The notes under the pieces are model-generated. The model made no database searches. It had not been told where the DNA came from and saw only the letters and a program-made list of their open reading frames with translations. From Pseudomonas phenolilytica (GTDB lineage Bacteria; Pseudomonadota; Gammaproteobacteria; Pseudomonadales; Pseudomonadaceae): 64,000 nt of DNA. This document shows positions 37,050-47,284 of the stretch, in pieces; position 1 is the first letter of the stretch, and each line of letters begins with the position of its first letter. The stretch is from NCBI RefSeq assembly GCF_021432765.1, contig NZ_CP058908.1, positions 1,194,001 to 1,258,000 on the forward strand, in the 5' to 3' direction. A program made the position numbers and the translations under genes.

Positions 37050-37457
37050 TTACTGGACCTTGACCTGTCCGCTGCCATCCAGGCTGACGGAAAAGCTGAC
37101 CTGGCGCTTGAGGCCATCCACTTCCAGCAGGCCTTCGATGGTGAAGGCGAGGGTCAGTGGGTCGTGGGTGCGCGGCAGCGACAGTACGCGCACCTGGGTC
37201 AACCTGGGTTCGTACGCTTCGATGAAGCGCTCGATGGCGATACGCGCCTGCTGCAGCGAGTCGTGCAGCGACAGGCGCATATCGTTGAGATCTGGCAACC
37301 CATAGTCGGGCAGCGTCTGCACGCTGCCCGCTCGGGTGCTGAGCATCTTGGCCAGATGGGCAGCCACCGAGGCCATCGCCGCGGCTTCGCGGCTCCAGCC
37401 GGAGCGCCGCGTGGCGTCGCCGCCGAGGCGTTCGAAGAGGCTGCCGTATCCGTTCAA
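37050..37457 (-). CDS. tssE: T6SS baseplate protein TssE (gp25-like)
   Basis: A 135-aa gp25-like baseplate protein. A TTG start at 37457 is chosen: AAGGA lies 9 nt upstream, and it gives the family N-terminus (NGYGSLFERLGGDATRR) right after the tssC stop. The conserved core LPDYGLPDLNDMRLSLHDSL and the RVLSLPRTHDPLTLAFTIEG strand are present. Earlier in-frame starts would overlap tssC heavily. Confidence 0.92.
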   Translation of the reverse strand: MNGYGSLFERLGGDATRRSGWSREAAAMASVAAHLAKMLSTRAGSVQTLPDYGLPDLNDMRLSLHDSLQQARIAIERFIEAYEPRLTQVRVLSLPRTHDPLTLAFTIEGLLEVDGLKRQVSFSVSLDGSGQVKVQ

Positions 37458-37461
37458 ATGC

Positions 37462-38940
37462 TTATTCCTTGTCCAGCTTGCCGACCAGCGACAGGGTGAA
37501 ATCCGCGCCCATGTATTTGAAGTGCGGACGCACGCTGAGGCTGACGCGGTACCAACCCGGCTCGCCCTCGACATCGCTGACGTTGACCTGGGCGGCGCGC
37601 AGCGGACGGCGGCTGCGTACTTCGGAGCTTGGGTTCTCCTGATCGGCGACGAACTGGCGAATCCACTTGTTCAGTTCCAGTTCAAGGTCGGTGCGCTCCT
37701 TCCAGGCACCGATCTGCTCGCGCTGCAGCACCTTCAGGTAGTGCGCCAGGCGGTTGACGATGAACAGGTAGGGCAGCTGGGTGCCGAGCTTGTAGTTCAG
37801 CTCGGCGGTCTTGCCTTCCTCGCTGTTGCCGAAGAACTTCGGCTTCTGCGCCGAATTGGCGGAGAAGAACGCGGCGTTGTCGCTACCCTTGCGCATGGTC
37901 AGGGCGATGAAGCCTTCCTCGGCCAGCTCGTACTCGCGGCGGTCGGAAACCAGCACTTCGGTCGGGATCTTGGTTTCGATCTCGCCCATGCTTTCGAAAT
38001 GGTGCAGCGGCAGGTCTTCCACTGCGCCGCCGCTCTGCGGGCCGATGATGTTCGGGCACCAGCGGAACTTGGCGAAGCTGTCGGTCAGACGGCTGGCGAA
38101 GGCGTAGGCGGTGTTGCCCCACAGGTAGTGCTCGTGGCTGCCGGCGACGTTTTCCTTGTAGACGAAGCTTTTCACCGGGTTGTCTTCCGGATCGTAGGGG
38201 TTGCGCAGCAGGAAGCGCGGAACGGTCAGGCCGACGTAGCGGGCATCTTCCTGCTCGCGGAAGCTCTGCCACTTGGTGAACTGCGGGCCCTCGAAGTGAT
38301 CCTTGAGATCCTTCAGGTCCGGCAGACCGGTGAAGCTTTCCAGACCGAAGAATTTCGGGCCGGCAGCGGCGATGAAGGGCGCGTGGGACATGCTGGCGAC
38401 GCTGGCGACGTACTGCATGGTCTTCACATCGGGCGCGCTGGGGTCGAAGAAGTAGTTGGCGATCAGCGCACCGACCGGCTGGCCGCCGAACTGGCCGTAT
38501 TCGGCGGTATAGATGTGCTTGTACAGGCCGGACTGGACGATCTCCGGGCTGTCCTCGAAGTCATCGAGCAGGTCCTGCTTGGAGGCGTTGAGCAGCTCGA
38601 GCTTGATGTTCTCGCGGAAGTTGGTGCGATCCACCAGCAGTTTCAGGCCGCGCCAGGAGGACTCCAGGGCCTGGAACTGCGGGTGGTGCAGGATCTCGTC
38701 CATCTGCCGGCTGAGCTTGGCGTCGATCTCCGCGATCATGCGGTCGACCATCGCCTTCTTCACCGGCTCGTTTTCGTTCTGCGGCTTGAGCAGTTCCTCG
38801 ATGAAGGCCGAGACGCCGCGCTTGGCGATGTCGTAGGCCTCGTCGTCCGGGGTCAGGCGGGTTTCGGCGATGATGCGGTCGAGGATGCCGCCTTCGGCGA
38901 GGTGGTTGCCGTGCTCGACGGCGGCTGCGCTAGTGGTCAT
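37462..38940 (-). CDS. tssC: T6SS contractile sheath large subunit TssC
   Basis: Sheath subunit of 492 aa that pairs with TssB to form the contractile tube. Hallmarks include YLWGNTAYAFASRLTDSFAK, DRREYELAEEGFIALTMRKG and SSEVRSRRPLRAAQVNVSDV near the C-terminus. The length is normal. It follows tssB by 26 bp. Confidence 0.96.
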   Translation of the reverse strand: MTTSAAAVEHGNHLAEGGILDRIIAETRLTPDDEAYDIAKRGVSAFIEELLKPQNENEPVKKAMVDRMIAEIDAKLSRQMDEILHHPQFQALESSWRGLKLLVDRTNFRENIKLELLNASKQDLLDDFEDSPEIVQSGLYKHIYTAEYGQFGGQPVGALIANYFFDPSAPDVKTMQYVASVASMSHAPFIAAAGPKFFGLESFTGLPDLKDLKDHFEGPQFTKWQSFREQEDARYVGLTVPRFLLRNPYDPEDNPVKSFVYKENVAGSHEHYLWGNTAYAFASRLTDSFAKFRWCPNIIGPQSGGAVEDLPLHHFESMGEIETKIPTEVLVSDRREYELAEEGFIALTMRKGSDNAAFFSANSAQKPKFFGNSEEGKTAELNYKLGTQLPYLFIVNRLAHYLKVLQREQIGAWKERTDLELELNKWIRQFVADQENPSSEVRSRRPLRAAQVNVSDVEGEPGWYRVSLSVRPHFKYMGADFTLSLVGKLDKE

Positions 38941-38966
38941 GTAGATGTGCTTCCTTGTCGGTGATA

Positions 38967-39473
38967 TCAGGCGTCCAGCTTCTCTTTGGCCGCCAGGCCC
39001 AGTTCGCCGAGTACGCGGTCACGCGAATCGTCGTCGGCGAGTACGCTTTCGATGGCCTTGCGGAAGGCCGGGGCATTGCCCAGCGGGCCTTTCAAGGCGA
39101 CCAGAGCGTCACGCAGTTCCATCAGTTTCTTCAGCTCCGGGACCTGCTCGACCAGATTGGCCGGGTTGAAGTCCTTCATCGAATTGATGCGCAGCTGCAC
39201 GGCCAGTTCGTCATCGGTCTGCTCGTCCTGCAGGCGGTTCGGCACGCCGAAGGTCAGGTTCAGCTCCTGCTTGGCCAGGACCTCGTCGAAGCTGTTCTTG
39301 TCGATGGCGATGGGCTTTCGGTCTTCGATCTTGCGGTCGTCGGCGCGCTGGGTGAAATCGCCCAGCACCATCAGCTTGAGGGGCAGCTCGACCTCTTCCT
39401 GAGCGTTGCCGGTGGCCGGCTTGAACGTGACGTTGATGCGTTCCTTGGGTGCAACCGAGCCTTCTTTGGCCAT
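38967..39473 (-). CDS. tssB: T6SS contractile sheath small subunit TssB
   Basis: Sheath subunit of 168 aa. It begins MAKEGSVAPKERINVTFKPA and contains VELPLKLMVLGDFTQR, then NLTFGVPNRLQDE and the C-terminal helix that ClpV recognises through TssC. The ATG at 39473 has a good AAAGGAGA site upstream. Confidence 0.95.
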   Translation of the reverse strand: MAKEGSVAPKERINVTFKPATGNAQEEVELPLKLMVLGDFTQRADDRKIEDRKPIAIDKNSFDEVLAKQELNLTFGVPNRLQDEQTDDELAVQLRINSMKDFNPANLVEQVPELKKLMELRDALVALKGPLGNAPAFRKAIESVLADDDSRDRVLGELGLAAKEKLDA

Positions 39474-39490
39474 GGTGTTCTCCTTTGCGG

Positions 39491-41053
39491 TTAGTCCAGC
39501 ACCACTTCGAGATCGAGGTGGCACAGCCTGCGGTAAATCTCATCCTTGCTTTCACGCACGGCGTGGTTCTGCGGCAGCAGCTCGCAACAGCTGTGCAGCA
39601 GGCGCAGTACCTCGAGGGCGAGATCGGGTTCCCAGCTGCCCAGGCCGCTGGCCTCGAGCTGCTGGTCGAGTGCTTCGAGCTGGGTTTTGGCCAGTTCGTA
39701 TTTCTTGGCCTGGTAGCACAGGCGGGCGAGGCTCAGTTGCCAAAAAAATCGCTCACGGCCGCCACGGGCGCGAGCCAGGCCCTGCTTGAGCTGTTGCACG
39801 GCAGGCTTGAGGCCTTCTTTGCGCAACAGCGGAACGGCTTCTTGCAGCGCGAGCTCCCAGCTCGGTTGTGCGGTGCCGGTGACAGGCGGTTCTTCCTGTC
39901 TGGTGGCCGTGGCCGGTTGTACATGGGGCATGACCTGGCCGCTGATCCAGGCGCGGGTTTCGGCGTCGGCGAACGGGGTGCCGTCGTGAAAGCGCAGCTC
40001 CTCCAGGCGCGGCAGGCGCTGCAGGAACAGCGCGAGCTGAATCTCCACCTCGCGCATGGCCTGTTCGGCTGCCAGCTCCTGCAGGCACTCCCAGGCCAAG
40101 CGCTGACCGTCCAGCCAGAACGGCGCGCGCGCGGTGCTGTTTTCCAGGTCCACCAGCAGGTCGGCGTACTGCCCCTGAGCGAAGCGTTCGCGGTAGCTGG
40201 CCAGCTTGTCGGCGGGTACGCCACGTAGCGCGGTGATCTGCTCGCTGTTGTGCTCGGGCAGGCTGTCGATGCTCAGCCAGAGCAGGGTTCGCGCCAGGCG
40301 CAAGGGGCGCAGATCGCTGGTGCGTTGCTTGAGCCACCAGGCGGTCAATGGGCGCGCCTGCTCCTGCAGGTTGCGCAGGGCCTTGAGCGCTTCCTTGTCG
40401 TTCTCGATCGGTGAGCCGGGGGCGAAGACCTGGCTGGCGACCTGCTTCACCTGGGCGATGGCTGCGCCGACTGTCCCGGGCTGCGGTTGCCCCGAGCTGG
40501 CGCGCTTGACCATGCCGTCGAGCTGGCGGCAAAGCGGCAGCAGCAGCGGTGCGTCTTCGCCGAGATGGTCGGACAGGCATTGCTCCAGCGCATGCAGTTG
40601 CTCGGCGAGGCTGCGAAACAGCGGCAGCTGTTCGCCGACCGGCACGTCTTCGGAAAAGGTCTGTTCAAGGCGCGGCAGCAGCCAGTTGATCGCGGCGGCG
40701 CGGGTGCGTGGCTTGCGTGGGTGCAGCTCGTCCCAGTGATGGCTGCACAGGTAGTGCAGAACGCTCAGGCCGGCCTGCAACCCGGCGAAGGACTCGCGCT
40801 GGAACAGGCTCCAGGTCAGCCAGGCTGCGGCACGCAGGTCCTTGGACAGCGAAGCGAGCAGCACTTCGCTGCCTTCGCGGACCTTCTGCCAGTCGATACC
40901 GGTGGTCTGGTGCAGTGCTCCGGCCTTGGCCAGTTCGGCTTCCAACGACTCGAACTCGCTGCTGTAACGAATATCGTCACCGGCGAAATTGCTGTCATTG
41001 ACCGGCTTTCTGGCGAGTTCCAGATAATGCTGGCTAAGTGCGCTGGAATGCAT
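39491..41053 (-). CDS. tssA: T6SS protein TssA (ImpA family)
   Basis: A 520-aa TssA, first gene of the T6SS run. The N-terminal ImpA_N region (DIRYSSEFESLEAELAKAGA with DWQKVREGSEVLLASLSKDL) is intact. The long C-terminal half (ARFPRL-like helices and LEVLRLLHSCCELLPQNHA) matches the VasJ/TssA-type extension. The ATG at 41053 is chosen because GGAAG lies 5 nt upstream; the in-frame alternative at 41074 is weaker. TssA coordinates sheath and tube assembly. Confidence 0.93.
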   Translation of the reverse strand: MHSSALSQHYLELARKPVNDSNFAGDDIRYSSEFESLEAELAKAGALHQTTGIDWQKVREGSEVLLASLSKDLRAAAWLTWSLFQRESFAGLQAGLSVLHYLCSHHWDELHPRKPRTRAAAINWLLPRLEQTFSEDVPVGEQLPLFRSLAEQLHALEQCLSDHLGEDAPLLLPLCRQLDGMVKRASSGQPQPGTVGAAIAQVKQVASQVFAPGSPIENDKEALKALRNLQEQARPLTAWWLKQRTSDLRPLRLARTLLWLSIDSLPEHNSEQITALRGVPADKLASYRERFAQGQYADLLVDLENSTARAPFWLDGQRLAWECLQELAAEQAMREVEIQLALFLQRLPRLEELRFHDGTPFADAETRAWISGQVMPHVQPATATRQEEPPVTGTAQPSWELALQEAVPLLRKEGLKPAVQQLKQGLARARGGRERFFWQLSLARLCYQAKKYELAKTQLEALDQQLEASGLGSWEPDLALEVLRLLHSCCELLPQNHAVRESKDEIYRRLCHLDLEVVLD

Positions 41054-41136
41054 GGGGTCTTCCGTGACGCTCAAGTTCTATCCGTGAACTTCTGGAGTGC
41101 ACCTTATATATGTTCAGGAACACTCCGCGAGTAGGC

Positions 41137-41180
41137 TGCGCAAATTCTTGCGCACTTCACGTTGCGCAATTAGTTGCGCA
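41137..41180 (-). promoter_or_regulatory. Two tandem palindromes upstream of tssA
   Basis: Two 18-bp perfect dyads of the form TGCGCAA-N4-TTGCGCA lie at 41137-41154 and 41163-41180, with centres 26 bp apart. They are 84-127 bp upstream of tssA, a normal distance for enhancer sites of a sigma-54 activator such as the Sfa2-like protein. No canonical GG-N10-GC promoter is seen between them and tssA; a TATATA box at 41104-41109 is an alternative core element. Confidence 0.6.
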
Positions 41181-41410
41181 GCGGCCTCATGGGGTGGGCA
41201 TCCTAGGCGTATGAAAGGGGCCATTCAAGGCGAGAAGTGTGACCCGACTAACATTGGAAAAGATTGATCGGGGTGCGATGGAACTAATTGGAAAGCAGGT
41301 TCCGATTGTTTGGTTCCGTGTAACTTTGAATGTGCGAGATATGCTCGTTACATATGGCCGATCACTTACAAGTAAACGGCCACTACATCACGGAATGCCG
41401 GCGAAGTTTG
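41181..41410. other. Intergenic region without a convincing gene
   Basis: Together with the dyads this makes a gap of about 357 bp between tssA and the mutarotase-like gene. A 124-codon plus-strand frame starts at 41239 but runs antisense into the mutarotase gene with implausible Arg/Ser/Cys-rich sequence, so it is not accepted. Nothing else was recognised. Confidence 0.5.
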
Positions 41411-42313
41411 TTATAGCGCGTCGTTGTGCGAATGGATTTCCACCGACATCGCATGCTGTTCGCCAGGCTGCAGTTCGAACGCATCGCCGAGGACGTTCGC
41501 CGTTTCGATGCACAGCATGCGCTGCCAGGCGTCATCGGCGAAGCTCGACAGACGCCGCGCCTTGTCGATCCACGGATTCCACAGCACCGCTGACGATGAG
41601 CCGCTGCTGCTGAGCAGAATGCGGCGGTTCCAGCCGTGATCGATCACGCTGAGGCTCGCCGGCAGGTCGAGGTAGATGCGGTCGGTTTCCCCGCAAAAGC
41701 GCAGGCTGCCCTGCTGCCGACGTGTCTCCCAATCCGCCAGGGTTTCCACATAGGGCCGACCGTCGAGGCCTTCGACCTCGACCTGACGGATGTCGCTGAC
41801 GGCGAAGTAGCTGTGCAGTGCCTGACTGATGGCAACCGGCCGGTCGCCGCGGTTGTGGCTGGTTAGCGTCAGCCGCAACCGATCGGCGAGGCGAATCTGC
41901 AGCGTCAGCTCGACGGCATGGGGCCAGCCCGGCAGTCGCTCCTGCGCCTGCGCGCAACGGAACTCGAGTAGCGCAACATCGCCCTCGCAACGTTGCTCGG
42001 CCAGTTGCCACGGCAGCGCGCGTACCAGCCCGTGGAAGGGGGCGGGCTGCTCGCTCTGGTAAGTCGCCTGTACCGCCGGCGGATTACGCGCCAGATCGCC
42101 GAACCACGGCCAGCAGATCGGCACGCCGCCGCGCACCGACTGGCCCTGCTTGAACTCCGCCTGTTCGCTGAGCCAGATCAGCGGCGCCGCGTCGCTCTGG
42201 CGATAGCTGAGCACCTGCGCGCCCTGCTCGGCGACCAGCAGCTCGGCGTCGCCGCGGCGGATGCGCCAGCAAACCAGTTGATCCATGTCGATGCGTTGGA
42301 TGTCGATGGGCAT
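41411..42313 (-). CDS. D-hexose-6-phosphate mutarotase (aldose 1-epimerase family)
   Basis: A 300-aa galactose-mutarotase-fold enzyme of the YeaD type. Motifs include GAQVLSYRQSDAAPLIWLSE, GGVPICWPWFGD, the catalytic-His region PAPFHGLVRALPW, and QALHSYFAVSD. It probably interconverts anomers of hexose 6-phosphates in the cytoplasm. The ATG at 42313 is chosen because it starts the conserved domain; the open frame extends to 42364 across the intergenic hairpin after dctD. It lies 47 bp downstream of dctD. Confidence 0.88.
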   Translation of the reverse strand: MPIDIQRIDMDQLVCWRIRRGDAELLVAEQGAQVLSYRQSDAAPLIWLSEQAEFKQGQSVRGGVPICWPWFGDLARNPPAVQATYQSEQPAPFHGLVRALPWQLAEQRCEGDVALLEFRCAQAQERLPGWPHAVELTLQIRLADRLRLTLTSHNRGDRPVAISQALHSYFAVSDIRQVEVEGLDGRPYVETLADWETRRQQGSLRFCGETDRIYLDLPASLSVIDHGWNRRILLSSSGSSSAVLWNPWIDKARRLSSFADDAWQRMLCIETANVLGDAFELQPGEQHAMSVEIHSHNDAL

Positions 42314-42360
42314 GTGCGTTCTCGGAAATCGGGTGGTTGAGCGAGGCTGTGACCACGCGG

Positions 42361-43722
<1,362 letters not shown>

Positions 43723-43754
43723 GCTTCGCTCCTCGTCTGCCCGGCGGCGGCAGT

Positions 43755-45518
43755 TTACGCGGTCGCGCCGACCTCGGCAGCCGGCAGGGTCAGAGTAAAG
43801 ACGGCGCCGTGCTCGTCGTTGTGCGCCGCGAGGGTGCCGCCGAAGTCACGTACGATGGCGTAGGAGACAGCCAGACCGAGGCCAAGCCCCTGGCCCACCG
43901 GCTTGGTGGTGAAGAACGGCTCGAATACCTGCTCCAGATGCTCGCCGCCGATGCCGCCGCCATTGTCGGCGACGCAAAGCTGCCAGCTGTCGCCGCGGCG
44001 CTGGCAGTCGATGCGCAGACGCGGCTGTGGCTGTCCGCTCATGGCGTCCAGGGCGTTGTTCAGCAGGTTGATCAGCACCTGTTCGAGGCGGATGGCGTCG
44101 CCCTCGATCCACGCCTCGGGCGGAATCTGCCGTTGCACCTCGACCTGCTCGCCGCGAATGCGCGGCGCCAACAGCTGCAGCGCCTGTTCCAGCACCTCGG
44201 CCAGACGCAGGCGCTGGCGTAGTCCGGCTGGGCTCTTGCGGGCGAAGGTCTTCAGATGGCCGGTGAGCGCGGCCATGCGTTCGAGCAGCCCTTCGACATG
44301 ACCGAGGCCTTGGCGCACGTCGGCATCGCGGCCGCTGTCGAGCAGCAGACGCAGGCTGGCCAGCTGCATGCGCAGCGCAGTCAGCGGCTGATTGATTTCG
44401 TGCGCCAGCGCGGCGGACATCTGCCCCAGCGCCGCCATGCGCGCGGCATGCACCAGTTCGTCCTGGGCGGTGTGCAGCTCGCGGGTGCGCTCGGCCACCA
44501 GGCGCTCCAGCTCGTTGCGGCTGCGCTGTTCGACGCGCCGCGTCTTGCGCCGCTGGGCGAGGTAGAGCAGCAGGAAGGCCAGGGTCATCCACACGCCGGC
44601 GGCGGCCAGACGATAGCTGCGCGCGCTGGCGATCGCCGATTGCGGTTCCAGCAGCAGATGCAGCGTCCAGTTCTCCTGCGGCAGTTGCAGGCGTTGCCAG
44701 AGGTAATCCTGGCGGCCGTCCGGCCCTTCGACCCGGCGCCGGTCGCCATGCGCGTCGATGCGCTCGAGCTGTTCGCTGTAGAGCGGCCGCAGCGTCTGCT
44801 CGGCATAGCGGCGTGCCGCCACCAGGCGACTGCGCACCGCGTCGCTGAGCGGGCGCAGGTGGCTGAAGCGCCACGCCGGGCGGTTGCTGAGGATGACGAT
44901 GTCCAGCGAGTCGGCGACCAGCAGGATGCCCGGCTGCCCGACCCACTCGCGCTGCATGTCCTCGAGTTCCAGCTTGACCACCAGCACGCCGATTACCTCG
45001 CCGGCGGCGTTCTTCACCGCGCTGGAGAGAAAGTAGCCGGGGATGCCGGTGGTGACGCCGACCGCGAAATAGCGGCCGCTGCCGCGCTGCAAGGCGTCGC
45101 TGAAGTAGGGGCGAAACGCATAGTTGTTGCCGACGAAGCTGCTCCATTCACGCCAGTTGCTGGCCGCAAGGGTGTCGCCGTTGCGATCGAGCAGATAAAG
45201 CACCGAGGAGCCGGCGGCCTGGTTCTGCTGTTCGAGGCGTCGGTTAAGCTGCTTGCGCAGGTGCTGATCGTCGGGTGCCGCCAGCAGCGCCTGGATATCG
45301 CTGTCCAGCGCCAGCAGCGCCGGCACCGAGCGGAAACGTTCGACCTGGGTGTGGATGGCCTGGGCATACAGCTCCAGCTGGCCGCGTGCCTCCTGGCTGC
45401 GTTCGAGCAAGGCGCGCTGCTCGGCCAGGCGCCCCGCCCAGTGCATGCTGAGCAGCAGGCCGAGAACAATCAGCGCAACGATGAGGATGACGCGCAGATG
45501 GCGGAATGGGCTGAACAT
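43755..45518 (-). CDS. dctB: C4-dicarboxylate sensor histidine kinase DctB
   Basis: A 587-aa sensor kinase. Membrane segments at about 8-28 ([20 protein letters not shown]) and near 290 ([19 protein letters not shown]) bracket a periplasmic dCache-type sensor containing [20 protein letters not shown] and [20 protein letters not shown], typical of DctB. The cytoplasmic part has a coiled coil, the H-box [20 protein letters not shown], and an HATPase domain ([12 protein letters not shown] and [14 protein letters not shown]). The start at 45518 is chosen because upstream codons encode an atypical extension. It pairs with dctD 32 bp downstream. Confidence 0.93.
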   Translation of the reverse strand: MFSPFRHLRVILIVALIVLGLLLSMHWAGRLAEQRALLERSQEARGQLELYAQAIHTQVERFRSVPALLALDSDIQALLAAPDDQHLRKQLNRRLEQQNQAAGSSVLYLLDRNGDTLAASNWREWSSFVGNNYAFRPYFSDALQRGSGRYFAVGVTTGIPGYFLSSAVKNAAGEVIGVLVVKLELEDMQREWVGQPGILLVADSLDIVILSNRPAWRFSHLRPLSDAVRSRLVAARRYAEQTLRPLYSEQLERIDAHGDRRRVEGPDGRQDYLWQRLQLPQENWTLHLLLEPQSAIASARSYRLAAAGVWMTLAFLLLYLAQRRKTRRVEQRSRNELERLVAERTRELHTAQDELVHAARMAALGQMSAALAHEINQPLTALRMQLASLRLLLDSGRDADVRQGLGHVEGLLERMAALTGHLKTFARKSPAGLRQRLRLAEVLEQALQLLAPRIRGEQVEVQRQIPPEAWIEGDAIRLEQVLINLLNNALDAMSGQPQPRLRIDCQRRGDSWQLCVADNGGGIGGEHLEQVFEPFFTTKPVGQGLGLGLAVSYAIVRDFGGTLAAHNDEHGAVFTLTLPAAEVGATA

Positions 45519-45597
45519 GGACGCTCGCTCGGGATATCGGGCGATAGTAGAGTAAATGTCGGCGACGCAGGTCCGGCCCGTTCCGTCGAATGATCGC

Positions 45598-46779
45598 TCA
45601 GCGATACAGGTCGGCGCGGCTCCAGGGCAGCTCGTGCGAACCATCCGCATGCGGCTTGCTGGCGAGGATCTGATGCAGGTTGATCCAGTTGTGCCGGAAG
45701 CCATAGGCGCAACCGGCCAGATACAGCCGCCAAATACGCAGCGCGCGCTCGGGAATCAGTTGCCGCGCCTGCTCCAGGTTGGCCTCCAGGCGTGCACTCC
45801 AGAATTCCAGCGTGCGTGCGTAGTGCAGGCGCAGGCTTTCCACATCGACGATTTCCAGCCCCGCCTCGCTGATGCAGCCACTGATATTTACCAGGTGCGG
45901 CAGCTCGCCGTGCGGGAAGACGTAGCGGTCGATGAACTCGCCGGCGCCGTGGCCCACCGGCCGGCCATCGGTGTGGTGGGCGGTGATCCCGTGATTCATC
46001 ACCAGCCCGCCCGGGCGCACGGCATCGAACAGGCGCTGGCAGTACAGTGGCAGGTTGACGAGGCCGACGTGCTCGAACATGCCGACGCTGACCACCTTGT
46101 CGAAACGCCCATCACGCGGCAGGTCGCGATAGTCCATCAGCTCCAGCGTCACCTGCCCGGCCAGCCCCTCGGCGTCCACCCGCTCGCGAGCGAGCTCCAG
46201 CTGCTGCTGGCTGAGCGTGATGCCAAGTACCTGAACGCCGAACTCGCGGGCGGCATAGCGCGCCAGCCCGCCCCAGCCGCAGCCGACATCCAGCAGCCGT
46301 TCGCCAGGCTTGAGCCGCAGCTTGCGGCACAGATGGCGCAGCTTAGCCTGCTGCGCCTGTTCGAGATCCTCGTCGCCGGTTTCGAAATAGGCGCAGGAGT
46401 AGACCATGTCGCGGTCCAACCAGAGCTGGTAGAACGCGTTGGACAGGTCGTAGTGATAGGAAATGGCCTCGGCGTCGGTGGCCTTGTCGTGGGCCTCGCG
46501 CGTCGGCAGCGGCAGAGTGTCCTCGCCCAGCACGCGGGTGATGGTGTCGCCGATGCGGATCACCTCATCGACCGGACCTTGCAGATCGATCAGGCCCTCA
46601 ACATAGGCGGTACCGAGCAGATCGAGACTCGGCCGCGCCAGTTGCGCCACCAGTTGCGGATCGCGGATCACCAGGGTGACGGACGGGGACGGTCCGATAT
46701 CGATGTCGCTGCCGTCCCACAGGCGCAGGCGCAACGGCAGCTGAAGGTCTTTCAGGGTCGGAAGCAATGAAGCGAGCAT
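45598..46779 (-). CDS. cfa: Cyclopropane-fatty-acyl-phospholipid synthase family methyltransferase
   Basis: A 393-aa SAM-dependent enzyme that adds a methylene group to unsaturated phospholipid acyl chains. The N-terminal helical domain includes LDLLGTAYVEGLIDLQGPVD. SAM-binding motif I is VGCGWGG at 165-171. The stretch ISYHYDLSNAFYQLWLDRDM and MFEHVGLVNLPLYCQRLFD are family signatures. Pseudomonas genomes carry more than one Cfa homologue, so it may modify a particular lipid. It diverges from the dsrE-like gene. Confidence 0.88.
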   Translation of the reverse strand: MLASLLPTLKDLQLPLRLRLWDGSDIDIGPSPSVTLVIRDPQLVAQLARPSLDLLGTAYVEGLIDLQGPVDEVIRIGDTITRVLGEDTLPLPTREAHDKATDAEAISYHYDLSNAFYQLWLDRDMVYSCAYFETGDEDLEQAQQAKLRHLCRKLRLKPGERLLDVGCGWGGLARYAAREFGVQVLGITLSQQQLELARERVDAEGLAGQVTLELMDYRDLPRDGRFDKVVSVGMFEHVGLVNLPLYCQRLFDAVRPGGLVMNHGITAHHTDGRPVGHGAGEFIDRYVFPHGELPHLVNISGCISEAGLEIVDVESLRLHYARTLEFWSARLEANLEQARQLIPERALRIWRLYLAGCAYGFRHNWINLHQILASKPHADGSHELPWSRADLYR

Positions 46780-46825
46780 GCCGCGATCTCCTTTTCATCA
46801 CCGAACAATCGTAGTCCAACAAGTT

Positions 46826-46855
46826 GAAACTATAGGTCAGGGTCGTGATAGTTTC
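46826..46855. promoter_or_regulatory. Inverted repeat in cfa/dsrE divergent promoter region
   Basis: GAAACTAT (46826-46833) and ATAGTTTC (46848-46855) are perfect 8-bp arms 14 bp apart. The left arm overlaps a possible -35 box (TTGAAA, 46824-46829) for the rightward dsrE-like gene. The dyad sits about 55 bp upstream of the rightward start and 46 bp from the cfa start, so it may be an operator for both. Confidence 0.45.
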
Positions 46856-46909
46856 CGTCTATGTGTCGGACGGCGATCCGGCCTCAATGTCCGGACGTGG
46901 AGCAGTGAC

Positions 46910-47284
46910 ATGCACGCACCTGCAAATCAGCGGGTCCTGATCCTGGTCGCCAGCGGCCCGAGCACGCCGGCGCGCTGTGCCGCGCCGTTCCATATCGCCA
47001 CGCTGCTGGCCTGCATGGATGCCGAGGTGACGCTCTACCTCACGGGCGAAGGAACGCAGCTGGCCCGCCGCGACGTGGCCGAGTCGCTGCGCGCGGTGGC
47101 CGATGGCGAGCCACTGCTGCACTTCATCCGCAACGCTCGGCTGGCCGGTGCGCGGCTGCTGATGTGCCGTCAGCCCGGCGTCGACCTGACCGGTATCGCG
47201 CTAATCGACGAGCTGGACGAGATTTCCAGCGGCGGCGAGCTGGCGCAGATGATCCTCGAATACGAAAGAGTCCTGACCCTATGA
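46910..47284 (+). CDS. DsrE/DsrF-like sulfur-relay family protein
   Basis: A 124-aa DsrE/F-like protein. It has the beta-alpha Rossmann-like core (VLILVASGPSTPARCAAPFH, then LLACMDAEVTLYLTGEGTQL) and the conserved C86 in ARLLMCRQPG, at the place of the persulfide-carrying Cys of DsrE/TusD proteins. The start at 46910 (MHAPANQRV) fits the family; the frame opens further upstream across the promoter. Its stop overlaps the next start by 4 bp (ATGA), linking it to the lipoyl-carrier-like gene. Its partner is probably a sulfur transfer protein, but this is inferred. Confidence 0.8.
   Translation: MHAPANQRVLILVASGPSTPARCAAPFHIATLLACMDAEVTLYLTGEGTQLARRDVAESLRAVADGEPLLHFIRNARLAGARLLMCRQPGVDLTGIALIDELDEISSGGELAQMILEYERVLTL

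Noticed and set aside
41239..41613. 124-codon plus-strand frame between tssA and the mutarotase gene
   Set aside because: No good ribosome binding site and a composition like an antisense shadow in its second half.
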